Positions 1-7,212 of a stretch of 18,688 nt of DNA are shown here, piece after piece. The position numbers and the translations under genes are program-made. The stretch's first letter is position 1. Each line of letters starts with the position of its first letter. The notes below the pieces were generated by a model. It worked only from the letters and a program-made list of their open reading frames with translations. It was not told where the DNA came from and did not search any database. Source of the stretch: JAPUDQ01 sp964552765 (lineage in GTDB: Bacteria; Patescibacteriota; Saccharimonadia; Saccharimonadales; Saccharimonadaceae); the NCBI GenBank assembly GCA_964552765.1, contig CAZKIA010000010.1, forward strand, positions 1-18,688, in the 5' to 3' direction.

Positions 1-128
1 GAATCTGTCTCAACATTCTTTTCATCAAATGAGACCTTGTGGTCTTCGAGATATTTTTTCGCCATTTTGCAGTAACCACACCAGGTAGTGGTATAGACAG
101 TTACGGGTGGGTGTGTGGCTTTACTCAT
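1..128 (-). CDS. Glutaredoxin-like thiol oxidoreductase, C-terminus cut off by the window edge
   Basis: Only the first 42 residues are visible; the gene runs off the left end. The protein begins MSKATHPPVTVYTTTWCGYC, a beta strand followed by a CxxC redox centre (Cys17-Gly-Tyr-Cys20) at the start of a helix, and continues with KMAKKYLEDHKV. This is the N-terminal half of the glutaredoxin/NrdH-type thioredoxin fold. Such proteins reduce disulfides or deliver electrons, for example to ribonucleotide reductase. The ATG at 126-128 is chosen because GGAGGA lies just upstream with good spacing. It lies 39 bases after the stop of the small cysteine protein at 168-410 and could be cotranscribed with it, although an AT-rich palindrome between them may be a separate promoter. 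The redox motif makes the fold assignment fairly sure. Which partner it serves cannot be seen. Confidence 0.8.
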   Translation of the reverse strand, partial: MSKATHPPVTVYTTTWCGYCKMAKKYLEDHKVSFDEKNVETD

Positions 129-150
129 CGTGTCCTCCAAATGACTTATA

Positions 151-165
151 CTATACAAAGTATAG
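151..165 (-). promoter_or_regulatory. Palindrome in the glutaredoxin promoter region
   Basis: CTATAC and GTATAG form a perfect 6-bp inverted repeat around three bases, upstream of the glutaredoxin start. TATACT- and TATAGT-like -10 hexamers overlap it on the minus strand. It could be a promoter with an operator, or a short hairpin between two cotranscribed genes. Confidence 0.3.
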
Positions 166-167
166 CA

Positions 168-410
168 CTATGCTTTCACTCTCGTCAAGTGATATGTCCC
201 GCATTGAATACAGTGATACACTGCGAGTGTTAGCTCGGGCTGCATGATTTCTTTTTCTGAAATGACCATCTCGGCGTCTTTTTTGGTGGCGTAGCAATGT
301 TTGCCTCCGCAAAGACGAGGTTTGAATGAGCCTGCATGACGAATTTTGTGTTTTTGAGGCATAAAGGTACTGTAGCATACCCGTAGATTATGATGTTTGA
401 TTTTACTCAT
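168..410 (-). CDS. Small putative zinc-binding protein with two cysteine pairs
   Basis: An 80-residue protein with no assigned function. Visible features are Cys-Gly-Gly-Lys-His-Cys near the middle and YHCIQCGTYHLT near the C-terminus. The latter is the 'Y-x-C-x2-C-x2-aHLT' signature seen in many short bacterial and phage proteins that begin with a C-x4-C-type half site followed by a short helical linker. Together these probably make one zinc site. I chose the ATG at 408-410 (MSKIKHH) over the GTG three codons earlier because AGAAG lies about 8 bases upstream of it, and because the glutaredoxin gene starts with the same MSK context. It is divergent from the ATP synthase operon, and the two promoters overlap. 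The gene appears real (patterned cysteines, plausible ribosome site). Its role is unknown. Confidence 0.65.
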   Translation of the reverse strand: MSKIKHHNLRVCYSTFMPQKHKIRHAGSFKPRLCGGKHCYATKKDAEMVISEKEIMQPELTLAVYHCIQCGTYHLTRVKA

Positions 411-432
411 CGTGGTCACTTCTGTTATGATA
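402..432. promoter_or_regulatory. Overlapping divergent -10 elements of the atp operon and the small zinc-protein gene
   Basis: TATGAT at 426-431 is a -10 candidate for the plus strand, with a weak TTTACT at 402-407 placed 18 bases upstream. Read on the minus strand, bases 432-427 give TATCAT, placed correctly for the divergent gene starting at 410. The plus-strand -10 ends 8 bases before the ATG at 440, which would give a leaderless or nearly leaderless atp message. Assignments rest on hexamer matches only. Confidence 0.45.
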
Positions 433-439
433 GATGGAG

Positions 440-697
440 ATGAAAAAAGGTCATGACGCAGGCCCTAATACTAGTGCCCAGCGCGCTACTCTACGCGCGA
501 CTATTATTAAGGATTTACTCAATATTACGTGGCGAATGCTTGTGCCGACGATGCTTGGACTATTTGGCGGTATGTATATCGACACATTGGCTGGCTCGTC
601 GCCTGCCGGATTTTTGATTGGCTCGGCACTTGGCTTTATGGTAGGTGTCCTACTGGCTCTGCGCGTGCTTAAGCAAGCTCAGGAGATGCGTGTATGA
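440..697 (+). CDS. atpI: ATP synthase accessory protein AtpI/AtpZ-like
   Basis: An 85-residue protein with two membrane helices (about residues 29-47 and 53-73) joined by GGMYIDTLAGSSPAG. The Gly-rich helix, 'D' and 'SP' pattern is typical of the AtpZ/AtpI family, first gene of many atp operons. Members are thought to help assemble the c-ring or handle Mg2+/Ca2+. It is the promoter-proximal gene, and its stop overlaps the atpB start by 4 bases (ATGA), so the two are translationally coupled. An ATG at 434 would add two residues. I prefer 440 because it lies 8 bases after a TATGAT -10 box, the spacing seen for other apparently leaderless genes here, and neither start has a convincing ribosome site. 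Sequence similarity in this family is low, so position supports the call as much as sequence does. Confidence 0.75.
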   Translation: MKKGHDAGPNTSAQRATLRATIIKDLLNITWRMLVPTMLGLFGGMYIDTLAGSSPAGFLIGSALGFMVGVLLALRVLKQAQEMRV

Positions 698-1512
698 TAA
701 CTACTCTCGCTTCAGCTGGCCCGCACATTAGTATCACGGCAGAAAAGATGTTTAGTGTTTTTGGCGTGTCGATTACGAACTCGATGCTTCTCGGCATCAT
801 TGGCTATGGGCTGCTTATCTGGGCAGCACTGTATGTCGCGCGTGGTATTCAGAGTGGCTCAAAGAGTAAGTTTGTGTTGGCTGGCCAATGGTTGTTTGAG
901 ATGCTGTATAAAATGACAATGGATATTCTGGGTGACCGCGTGTTGGCACGTCGGGTTGCACCACTTGCGATTACGATATTTTTTGCCGTGATGTTTAACA
1001 ACTGGCTTGGTACGATGCCGGGAGTTGGGCCGATTACCTATAATGGCTCGCCATTGTTTCGTGGGTTGGCGGCAGACCTTAACTTTACCTTCGCGCTCTC
1101 CATTGTGACAATGGTTGCGGTGCAGATTTACGCCATAAAACAACACGGTGCATGGGGTAATGCCAAGCGGTACCTTGTGAATCCGTTCAAGAATCCTGTT
1201 GGGGCGTTTGAGGGTATTCTGGAGTTTGTGGGTGAATTTTCACGCTTTGTAGCACTGAGTATGCGTCTGTTTGGTAATGTGTTTGGCGGTGAAGTCCTGC
1301 TGGTTGTTATTGGATTTTTGACGAGCTGGCTTGGATTCTTGCCGCTGCCGATATTTATGGGCTTTGAATTATTTGTGGGTGCCCTACAAGCATTTGTGTT
1401 TTATATCCTCACCGTTATCTTCATCGCCCTCGCCGTCAGTCATGGCGACCATGGATCAGACCACTCACCTGCGCATACGCCTAAGGCAAAGACGGCAGGT
1501 AGTGATGCGTAA
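694..1512 (+). CDS. atpB: ATP synthase Fo subunit a
   Basis: A 272-residue membrane protein that forms the half-channels carrying protons to and from the c-ring. The hallmark ALSMRLFGNVFGGE lies at 187-200, with the essential arginine at residue 191 (counterpart of E. coli aArg210). The later helix FELFVGALQAFVFYIL carries the conserved Glu225 and Gln232. An earlier segment, FFAVMFNNWLGTMPG, matches the family helix before the periplasmic loop. The C-terminus ends in an unusual hydrophilic, His-rich tail (SHGDHGSDHSPAH). The start overlaps the atpI stop. A 183-base gap follows before atpE, much longer than most junctions in this operon, and it contains a strong RNA fold. Membership of the a-subunit family is clear. 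Confidence 0.95.
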   Translation: MITTLASAGPHISITAEKMFSVFGVSITNSMLLGIIGYGLLIWAALYVARGIQSGSKSKFVLAGQWLFEMLYKMTMDILGDRVLARRVAPLAITIFFAVMFNNWLGTMPGVGPITYNGSPLFRGLAADLNFTFALSIVTMVAVQIYAIKQHGAWGNAKRYLVNPFKNPVGAFEGILEFVGEFSRFVALSMRLFGNVFGGEVLLVVIGFLTSWLGFLPLPIFMGFELFVGALQAFVFYILTVIFIALAVSHGDHGSDHSPAHTPKAKTAGSDA

Positions 1513-1521
1513 CCTATCTGT

Positions 1522-1640
1522 GCCTGAACTATTACCACAAACCTCTTCGGAGTACACTCTACGGGGCTATGTGCCCGTGGCGTTCGGCTCCGCCTATCGG
1601 CGGACAGCCTCCTCAGATGTTTGTAGCAATAGTTCGGCTC
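1522..1640 (+). other. Large three-way RNA junction in the atpB-atpE spacer
   Basis: Bases 1524-1552 and 1609-1637 pair as a long imperfect stem. Within it are 8 continuous pairs (GAACTATT 1526-1533 with AATAGTTC 1628-1635), 6 continuous pairs (ACAAAC 1537-1542 with GTTTGT 1619-1624) and further GGAG/CTCC pairing. Inside sit two more hairpins: ACGGG/CCCGT (1561-1565 with 1574-1578) and GGCTCCGCC/GGCGG-AC-AGCC (1586-1594 with 1599-1609, TATC loop). The fold ends about 43 bases before the atpE ribosome site. It may control c-subunit yield or mRNA processing, or be a small palindromic inserted element. No known RNA family is recognised. Confidence 0.6.
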
Positions 1641-1695
1641 GCGCAGTTTGTGAGCGGTTAACAACATTAGGTAAATAATTAAAGGAGAAATAATA

Positions 1696-1908
1696 ATGGA
1701 ATCACTAGCATTTGGTCTCGCCTACGCAATCGGAGCTGGGCTTTGTGGTGTTGGTATCGGTATGATCGGTGCGGCTGCGCTTAACGCCGCTGGACGCAAC
1801 CCAGAGAAGCTTAACGACCTACGGACACTTATGATCACTGCTATCGTCTTTGTGGATGCACTGGCGATTATTGGTCTTGTCGTTGCTCTGATGATTAAGT
1901 TTTTGTAA
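1696..1908 (+). CDS. atpE: ATP synthase Fo subunit c (proteolipid)
   Basis: A 70-residue hairpin of two membrane helices that oligomerises into the rotor ring. Helix 1 has the glycine-rich packing motif GVGIGMIGAAALNAAGRNP, with the conserved polar loop Arg34-Asn35-Pro36 that contacts gamma and epsilon. Helix 2 (VFVDALAIIGLVVAL) carries the ion-binding carboxylate, here Asp54 rather than the Glu more often found at this place. The Gln and Glu-Ser ligands expected of sodium-binding c subunits are absent, so I infer proton coupling. Ribosome binding is strong: AGGAG at 1683-1687, eight bases before ATG, fitting the high stoichiometry needed for c. Upstream lies the structured atpB-atpE spacer. 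Downstream, atpF begins 17 bases after the stop. Confidence 0.95.
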   Translation: MESLAFGLAYAIGAGLCGVGIGMIGAAALNAAGRNPEKLNDLRTLMITAIVFVDALAIIGLVVALMIKFL

Positions 1909-1925
1909 ACGAGAGTTAGCGCTAC

Positions 1926-2474
1926 ATGAATACTCTAACAATTATGGCAAATGCCGAAGCCGCCAAGCAGGCTGATCTGCTTGGAGCTCTTGGTATTACG
2001 TGGCAATCGCTGATTATCCAGCTGGTATCGTTTTTGATACTTCTGGCGATCCTTAAGAAGTTTGCCTTCCCGGCGCTTTTTGCCGCACTCGATAAGCGCG
2101 AAAAAGTCATCGCCGAGTCAGTCACGGCTGCCGAGGATGCTAAAAAAGCCGCTGAAAAAGCCGAGGCTAATACCGAAAAGCAACTTCAGCAGGCTAAAAA
2201 AGACGCTGCATCCATCGTCGACCTGGCACAAAAAGAAGCTAACCGTATTGCCGATGAGGCAGAGGCGCGAGCCGACAAAAAAGCCGCGCATATTATTGAA
2301 CAGTCACATGCCCGAATCGAGAGTGACATTGCCGATGCCAAGAAAGCCCTCAATAGCGAGATGGTACGCCTTGTCGCTGAGGCCACTGAAAAAGTCATTG
2401 GTGCAAAGCTTGATGATAAAACTGATGCAGAGTTAATACGTCAGGCACTGAGCAGCACTAAAGGAGCCAAATAA
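1926..2474 (+). CDS. atpF: ATP synthase Fo subunit b
   Basis: A 182-residue peripheral stalk protein. One membrane helix (about residues 25-48, WQSLIIQLVSFLILLAIL) is followed by AFPALFAALDKREKVI and then a long Ala/Lys/Glu-rich stretch with heptad character (about 60-165) that forms the right-handed coiled coil. Its job is to hold the alpha3-beta3 head against rotation by tying delta to subunit a. The start at 1926 has only a modest GAGAG ten bases upstream; the in-frame ATG at 1944 is an alternative. A run of AAAAAG/GCC-type codons reflects the coiled-coil composition. It overlaps atpH by one base (TAATG). Confidence 0.92.
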   Translation: MNTLTIMANAEAAKQADLLGALGITWQSLIIQLVSFLILLAILKKFAFPALFAALDKREKVIAESVTAAEDAKKAAEKAEANTEKQLQQAKKDAASIVDLAQKEANRIADEAEARADKKAAHIIEQSHARIESDIADAKKALNSEMVRLVAEATEKVIGAKLDDKTDAELIRQALSSTKGAK

Positions 2475-2857
2475 TGTCGATGAGTCGTCGTGTTTTGGCG
2501 CGCGGTGTTGCGAGAGAGCTAGCCGCGGGCGTTGATATTCACGTGCTAGCACCTCAGCTCGCTGCATACGTTATCGAAGAAGGCATGACAAAACAACTCG
2601 ATGAACTTATCAACGACATCGTGTATGAGTGTGCACTGCGTGGTGATAGCCAAGTTGTCGTGACGACAGCTCGCCCATTAACCGAAGATTTACGTACACT
2701 TGTGATGAATTTTGTACGTACCCATGAATCAGCCTCGACCATTAGCCTCGCAGAAGTGGTTGATTCATCGCTTGTAGGCGGCATTGTCATCGAAACACCA
2801 AGTAGGCGCTTCGATGCCAGTGTCGCTTCTTCATTAAAACAACTGAAAATGACCTAA
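2474..2857 (+). CDS. atpH: ATP synthase F1 subunit delta, shortened form
   Basis: A 127-residue protein, about 50 residues shorter than the usual 175-180. The C-terminal half is recognisable: ISLAEVVDSSLVGGIVIE followed by a polar turn and FDASVASSLKQL. This matches the conserved beta-strand and terminal helix of delta (the 'GG-x-x-x-x-x-x-D-x-S-hydrophobic' pattern). The N-terminal helical bundle that docks on top of alpha3-beta3 appears reduced to three or four helices. Delta joins the b stalk to the head. The ribosome site AAGGAG sits seven bases before ATG, inside the end of atpF. No frameshift is visible, so the shortness looks natural. Position between atpF and atpA makes the call firm despite weak N-terminal similarity. 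Confidence 0.88.
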   Translation: MSMSRRVLARGVARELAAGVDIHVLAPQLAAYVIEEGMTKQLDELINDIVYECALRGDSQVVVTTARPLTEDLRTLVMNFVRTHESASTISLAEVVDSSLVGGIVIETPSRRFDASVASSLKQLKMT

Positions 2858-2876
2858 GTAGGAGTTATACACGATT

Positions 2877-4408
2877 ATGAGCACAGTAAATATCAAAGAA
2901 TTAGCCGCCGAACTCCGTCAATCGATTGAGGATCTGCATGTCACGGGCGATATGTCTTCGACTGGTATCGTGACGCGTGTTGGTGATGGTGTTGCCTGGA
3001 TCTATGGCTTGCGCGATTGTGGCTTTAATGAAGTTGTTCGCATCGAAACCGACGGTGAGCCGGTTGATGCATTTGCTCTTAACCTCATGGAGGATGAGAT
3101 TGGGGCGGTACTTCTCGGTGACGACACACACGTTAAGGCGGGTGCCAAAGTGACGCTTGTCGGTAACGTATTGTCTGTGCCAGTGGGCCCTGAGCTCCTC
3201 GGTCGTGTCGTTAACCCGCTCGGTGAACCACTTGATGGTAAAGGCCCAATTAAGGCAAAGAAAACGGGCCTGGTTGAACGACCTGCTGTGGGTGTGATTG
3301 GCCGTAAAGGCGTCCATGAGCCTTTAATGACAGGGCTTATGGCTATCGATACTATGGTACCAATCGGTCGTGGGCAGCGTGAGTTGATCATTGGTGATCG
3401 CCAGACGGGTAAGACGGCTATCGCAATCGACACCATGATTAACCAAGGTCGCCAGAAAACTGGTGTTATCAATATCTACGTTGCTATCGGACAAAAACTC
3501 AGCAAGATTGCTCGTCTTGTCGATCGATTGACTGAAGAAGGTGTCATGGATCAGACGATTATCGTTGCGACGGGCCCAAGTGATGCTGCTTCACTGCTCT
3601 ACCTCGCGCCCTATGCCGGTGTGGCTATGGGAGAGTACTTCCGCGACAATGCACAGCACGCGCTGATCATCTATGATGACCTGACTAAGCACGCCGTGGC
3701 ATATCGTCAAATGTCNNNNNNNNNNTATTGCGTCGTCCACCAGGACGCGAAGCCTACCCTGGTGATGTATTCTATCTGCACTCTCGCCTGCTCGAGCGTG
3801 CCGCTAAGTTGAGTGATGATTTGGGCGCAGGATCACTGACAGCCCTGCCTATCATTGAGACGCAAGCTGGTGATATCTCGGCGTATATTCCGACCAATGT
3901 TATCTCGATCACCGATGGTCAAATATTCCTGGAGACTGATTTGTTTTACCAAGGTATTCGACCAGCGATTTCAGTTGGTTTGTCGGTTTCTCGTGTTGGT
4001 GGATCGGCTCAGACCAAAGCCGTCAAATCTGTTTCGGGTAATCTACGTCTTAGCCTTGCTCAGTACCGCGAGCTGGCTGCGTTTGCCCAATTTGGATCCG
4101 ACCTTGATAAAGAAACACGTACCGCACTCAATCGCGGTTCACGCCTAACCGAACTGCTTAAACAGCCACAGTATCAGCCGATGAGTATCTGGGAGCAGAC
4201 AGCCAGCTTGATCGCTGCCGAATCAGGCAAGCTAGACACCGTACCCGTTGCCAAGATTAAACCCGCTCAGGCTGCCCTACTGACTGAGCTATGGGACACG
4301 CAAAAAGAAGCCATGCGCGAGCTCAACAAAGGCGACAAACCAGACGAAAAGACAACTAAATTGATCGAAAAAGTCGCCGACAAAGTGATGAAAGGGTTTA
4401 CGGAGTAA
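2877..4408 (+). CDS. atpA: ATP synthase F1 subunit alpha, interrupted by an assembly gap
   Basis: This is the non-catalytic nucleotide-binding subunit of the F1 head. The Walker A motif GDRQTGKT is at residues 173-180 and Walker B at ALIIYDD (262-268). After the gap come LRRPPGREAYPGDVFYLHSR and RPAISVGLSVSRVGG, the latter containing the arginine finger that reaches into the beta active site. Ten Ns at 3716-3725 fall exactly in the conserved RQ-S-LLLRRPPG segment. Read literally, the N run throws the downstream half out of frame. Restoring 5 bases instead of 10 would give a continuous protein of about 508 residues, normal for alpha. So this is one intact gene with a mis-sized gap, not a pseudogene. 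AGGAG precedes the start by about 12 bases. The stop abuts atpG with no spacing. Confidence 0.95.
3716..3725. other. Scaffold gap of 10 Ns inside atpA
   Basis: Ten undetermined bases lie between codons for Met-Ser and Leu-Leu-Arg-Arg of alpha. The length is 1 modulo 3, whereas the flanking frames need 2 modulo 3. The conserved family sequence suggests that only 5 bases are missing. Confidence 0.97.
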
Positions 4409-5281
4409 ATGTCTAGCACGCGTCAGATCAAATCTCGCATTCGTTCTGTGAAATCGAACAAGCAGATCACCAAGGCGATGGAGCTCGTAGCGGCGAGCAA
4501 ACTTCGCCGTGCACAAGAATCAGCGTTGTCGAGCCAAAAATTTGCCGAAGAAGCGATGGAGATTTTAAAGACACTTAGTCATATGACTGATGTCAAAACC
4601 CACCCGATGTTTCATTACCGCGACATCAAATCGCGCGTTATCGTCGTGGTGACAAGTGACCGCGGACTGGCAGGTTCGTACAACGCCAACGTCTTGAAAA
4701 TGCTCGCGAAGATGCTCCGAGAAGATGACGTGGCAGGTGTTGATACAACGGTGATCGCATTTGGCAAAAAAGGCGCTCAGTTTGTCAGTAAGCTTGATAA
4801 TGTTGAAGCCTTGGGTGTGTATGACGCTGGTGATAGCGTGACGCCAGACGATGTACGTACTGTTCTCATGACGGCGATTGATATGTTTAACAAGCATAAA
4901 GCCGACTCGATCGATGTTATCTCCACGCAGTTTGTAAATAGCTTTATCCAAAAGACGATTCACACCAACCTCTTGCCAGCTGGTACGGCTGAATCTGTTG
5001 ATGATGTATCGGGCATGAAAGCGCGCGATGTTACTTTTGAGCCGACCTATACCGAAGTCCTGGATTACGTCGCAATACGTTTGCTCGAAGCTGAATTATT
5101 CCAGTTGATTCTCGATAGTATGGCGAGCGAGCACGCCATGCGTCGCGTCGCGATGAAAAACGCCAGTGACAATGCATCGGATATCATTGATGCACTCACA
5201 CTCGAGATGAACAAGGTTCGTCAGGCGGGTATTACGCAGGAATTGTCAGAGATTTCGGCCGGTGTGGAGGCGATGAAGTAA
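4409..5281 (+). CDS. atpG: ATP synthase F1 subunit gamma
   Basis: A 290-residue central rotor shaft of F1. The N-terminal helix (STRQIKSRIRSVKSNKQITK, then AMELVAASKLRRAQ) and the C-terminal helix (ALTLEMNKVRQAGITQELSE) are the two strands of the antiparallel coiled coil inside the alpha3-beta3 ring. Both are close to family consensus. Between them lies the Rossmann-like globular domain with VVVTSDRGLAGSYNANV near residues 79-95. The start directly follows the atpA stop (TAA then ATG), with GGAG overlapping the end of atpA, so translation is probably coupled. After the stop comes a 148-base spacer filled with heptad repeats before atpD. Length is typical and no damage is seen. Confidence 0.95.
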   Translation: MSSTRQIKSRIRSVKSNKQITKAMELVAASKLRRAQESALSSQKFAEEAMEILKTLSHMTDVKTHPMFHYRDIKSRVIVVVTSDRGLAGSYNANVLKMLAKMLREDDVAGVDTTVIAFGKKGAQFVSKLDNVEALGVYDAGDSVTPDDVRTVLMTAIDMFNKHKADSIDVISTQFVNSFIQKTIHTNLLPAGTAESVDDVSGMKARDVTFEPTYTEVLDYVAIRLLEAELFQLILDSMASEHAMRRVAMKNASDNASDIIDALTLEMNKVRQAGITQELSEISAGVEAMK

Positions 5282-5287
5282 TGGTCA

Positions 5288-5411
5288 ATTCACCGTTCAC
5301 AATTCACAGTTCACAAAGAGTTTACAGTTTTCATGTATCAAACTCTATTGACCGAATATGTAAACTGAGAACTGAAAAATTATTGAAAACTGTAAACTGT
5401 AAATTGAAAAT
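5288..5411. repeat. Two opposed heptanucleotide repeat blocks between atpG and atpD
   Basis: Bases 5288-5333 read in 7-base steps as ATTCACC, GTTCACA, ATTCACA, GTTCACA, then four bases, GTTTACA, GTTTTCA (consensus RTTYWCA). Bases 5359-5411 hold the same motif on the other strand: TGTAAAC, TGAGAAC, TGAAAAA, four bases, TGAAAAC, TGTAAAC, TGTAAAT, TGAAAAT. Segment 5320-5333 is a perfect 14-base reverse complement of 5384-5397, so the spacer could form a long hairpin with a 50-base loop ahead of the atpD ribosome site. Confidence 0.85.
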
Positions 5412-5429
5412 TTGCACAGGAGGCATTAT

Positions 5430-6788
5430 ATGAGTAAGAATATCGGAAAAATAATCCAAGTTGTCGGTGTCGTCGTCGATGTCGAGTTCGACAAAGGTGC
5501 GCTGCCAGCGATGTATGACGCACTTGAAGTCAAGCGCGGTGATGAGCGTCTTGTGCTCGAGGTTGCACAGCATCTCAGTGAGACGAGCGTGCGTACTATT
5601 GCCCTCTCAACGACCGATGGTCTGAAGCGTGGCGATGACGTGACCGCAACAGGCGCCCCAATTACCGTGCCGGTTGGTAAGGTCACGCAAGGACGCATGT
5701 TTAACGTCACGGGTGAGCCAATCGACGGCAAGCCAGCACCCAAAAATCCTACCATGGCGCCTATTCACAAAAACCCACCAAGCCTTACCGAGCAATCAGG
5801 TAAAACTGAAATTCTAGAGACAGGTATCAAGGTTATCGACCTCATTGCCCCAATCGCCAAGGGTGGTAAAGTTGGCTTGTTTGGTGGTGCTGGTGTCGGT
5901 AAAACTGTTCTTATCCAGGAGCTGATCAACAACATCGCAAAATTCCACTCGGGCAACTCAGTCTTTGCCGGAGTTGGTGAGCGAACTCGTGAGGGTAATG
6001 ACCTGTACCATGAAATGGCAGACTCAGGCGTGCTCGACAAGACATCGATGGTGTTTGGTCAGATGAATGAACCACCAGGCGCTCGTCTGCGCGTTGCCCT
6101 CACGGGCCTCGCAATGGCGGAAGCGTTTCGCGACGAAGGTAAGGATGTGTTGCTGTTTATCGATAACATTTTTCGCTTTACCCAGGCAGGCTCTGAAGTC
6201 TCTGCCCTGCTTGGCCGTTTGCCATCGGCGGTGGGGTATCAGCCAAATCTCCAGCAAGAAATGGGCCAATTGCAAGAGCGTATCACCAGTACTAAAAAAG
6301 GCTCCGTTACGTCAGTCCAGGCTGTCTATGTGCCGGCCGATGACTTGACTGACCCAGCGCCTGCCACGACTTTTGCCCACCTTGATAGCACGATTGTGCT
6401 TAACCGTGCCCTGACGGAGATCGGTATCTACCCTGCTGTTGACCCACTTGATTCTAGTTCGACGATTCTCGACCCTGAAATCGTCGGTGAGGAGCACTAC
6501 AGCGTGGCGCGTGAAGTCCAGCGAGTATTGCAGCGCTACAAAGACTTGCAAGACATCATCGCCATCTTGGGTATGGATGAGTTGTCTGATGAGGATCGCC
6601 TGACAGTCTCACGTGCTCGCCGTATGCAGCGATTCTTCTCACAGCCATTCTTTGTGGCTGAACAGTTTACTGGTAATGCTGGTCAGTACGTCAAGCTCGA
6701 AGATACAGTAAAGAGTTTCCGCGAGATCCTCGACGGCAAGCACGACGACAAACCAGAATCAGCCTTCTACATGAAAGGTACACTGTAA
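5430..6788 (+). CDS. atpD: ATP synthase F1 subunit beta (catalytic)
   Basis: A 452-residue catalytic subunit. The Walker A motif GGAGVGKT is at 152-159 with Lys158. GERTREGNDLYHEM follows, whose first glutamate (184) corresponds to the catalytic E. coli beta-Glu181. Walker B is LLFIDNIFRF (241-250). The C-terminal contact loop reads DELSDED, a variant of the DELSEED lever that touches gamma. I start at 5430 because AGGAGG at 5418-5423 lies six bases upstream; an in-frame TTG at 5412 would add six residues but has no ribosome site. The strong site after the repeat-filled spacer suggests that beta is initiated independently of gamma. Only one base separates it from atpC. Confidence 0.97.
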   Translation: MSKNIGKIIQVVGVVVDVEFDKGALPAMYDALEVKRGDERLVLEVAQHLSETSVRTIALSTTDGLKRGDDVTATGAPITVPVGKVTQGRMFNVTGEPIDGKPAPKNPTMAPIHKNPPSLTEQSGKTEILETGIKVIDLIAPIAKGGKVGLFGGAGVGKTVLIQELINNIAKFHSGNSVFAGVGERTREGNDLYHEMADSGVLDKTSMVFGQMNEPPGARLRVALTGLAMAEAFRDEGKDVLLFIDNIFRFTQAGSEVSALLGRLPSAVGYQPNLQQEMGQLQERITSTKKGSVTSVQAVYVPADDLTDPAPATTFAHLDSTIVLNRALTEIGIYPAVDPLDSSSTILDPEIVGEEHYSVAREVQRVLQRYKDLQDIIAILGMDELSDEDRLTVSRARRMQRFFSQPFFVAEQFTGNAGQYVKLEDTVKSFREILDGKHDDKPESAFYMKGTL

Positions 6789-6789
6789 C

Positions 6790-7209
6790 ATGAAGCTTCA
6801 ACTCGTAACACTTCGTGGCGTCAAGCTATCGCAGAATGTCTACGAGGTGCAAATACCTACTGCCGCTGGTGAAATCAGTGTGTTTGACGATCATGAGCCA
6901 CTCGTCACCATTGCCCGCCCTGGTGCACTCCTCGTACGGGTAAACCGTGATGATAGTGACGAAGACCAGCGTATCTACGCGATCAACGGCGGTGCGGTAC
7001 ATATTCAAGACAATGTACTGAAGATCTTGGTTGATGAGGCCGATGATGCCGATGATATCATCGCCGCAGAAGCCGAAGCAGCACTTGAGCGTGCGCGCGA
7101 ACAACGAGCTGGCGCTAAAGATTCCATTAGTATCTCTGAGGCAGAGGCACTTATGAATCGTGCTGCAATCCGTCTCAAAGTGGCCGGACTTCGTATCAAA
7201 CGCCGATAA
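6790..7209 (+). CDS. atpC: ATP synthase F1 subunit epsilon
   Basis: A 139-residue protein, usual for the family. The N-terminal beta-sandwich (residues 1-85) includes VYEVQIPTAAGEISVF and the HEPLVTIARPGALLV segment, equivalent to the family's 'G-x-x-G-hydrophobic-x-x-x-H-x-P' core. It is followed by an acidic linker and a two-helix C-terminal hairpin (about 86-137; AAEAEAALERAREQRAGA, then SEAEALMNRAAIRLKVAGLR) that in homologues can extend to inhibit ATP hydrolysis. It binds gamma and the c-ring. It begins one base after the atpD stop, with AAAGG about 11 bases upstream. It is the last atp gene; no clear terminator follows, and a separate promoter sits in the next spacer. Confidence 0.94.
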   Translation: MKLQLVTLRGVKLSQNVYEVQIPTAAGEISVFDDHEPLVTIARPGALLVRVNRDDSDEDQRIYAINGGAVHIQDNVLKILVDEADDADDIIAAEAEAALERAREQRAGAKDSISISEAEALMNRAAIRLKVAGLRIKRR

Positions 7210-7212
7210 CTA

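Noticed and set aside
39..233. Plus-strand open frame at the left edge
   Set aside because: It is the antisense shadow of the glutaredoxin gene and its promoter.
1331..1678. Open frames on both strands across the end of atpB and the atpB-atpE spacer
   Set aside because: They owe their openness to the GC-rich hairpins, have no ribosome site and overlap a certain gene.
3002..3472. 156-codon frame antisense to atpA
   Set aside because: A shadow of codon bias in atpA with no start signal; the same holds for the long antisense frames in atpD and the helicase gene.
3728..4408. A separate gene starting at TTG 3728
   Set aside because: It is the second half of atpA, displaced in frame by the Ns.
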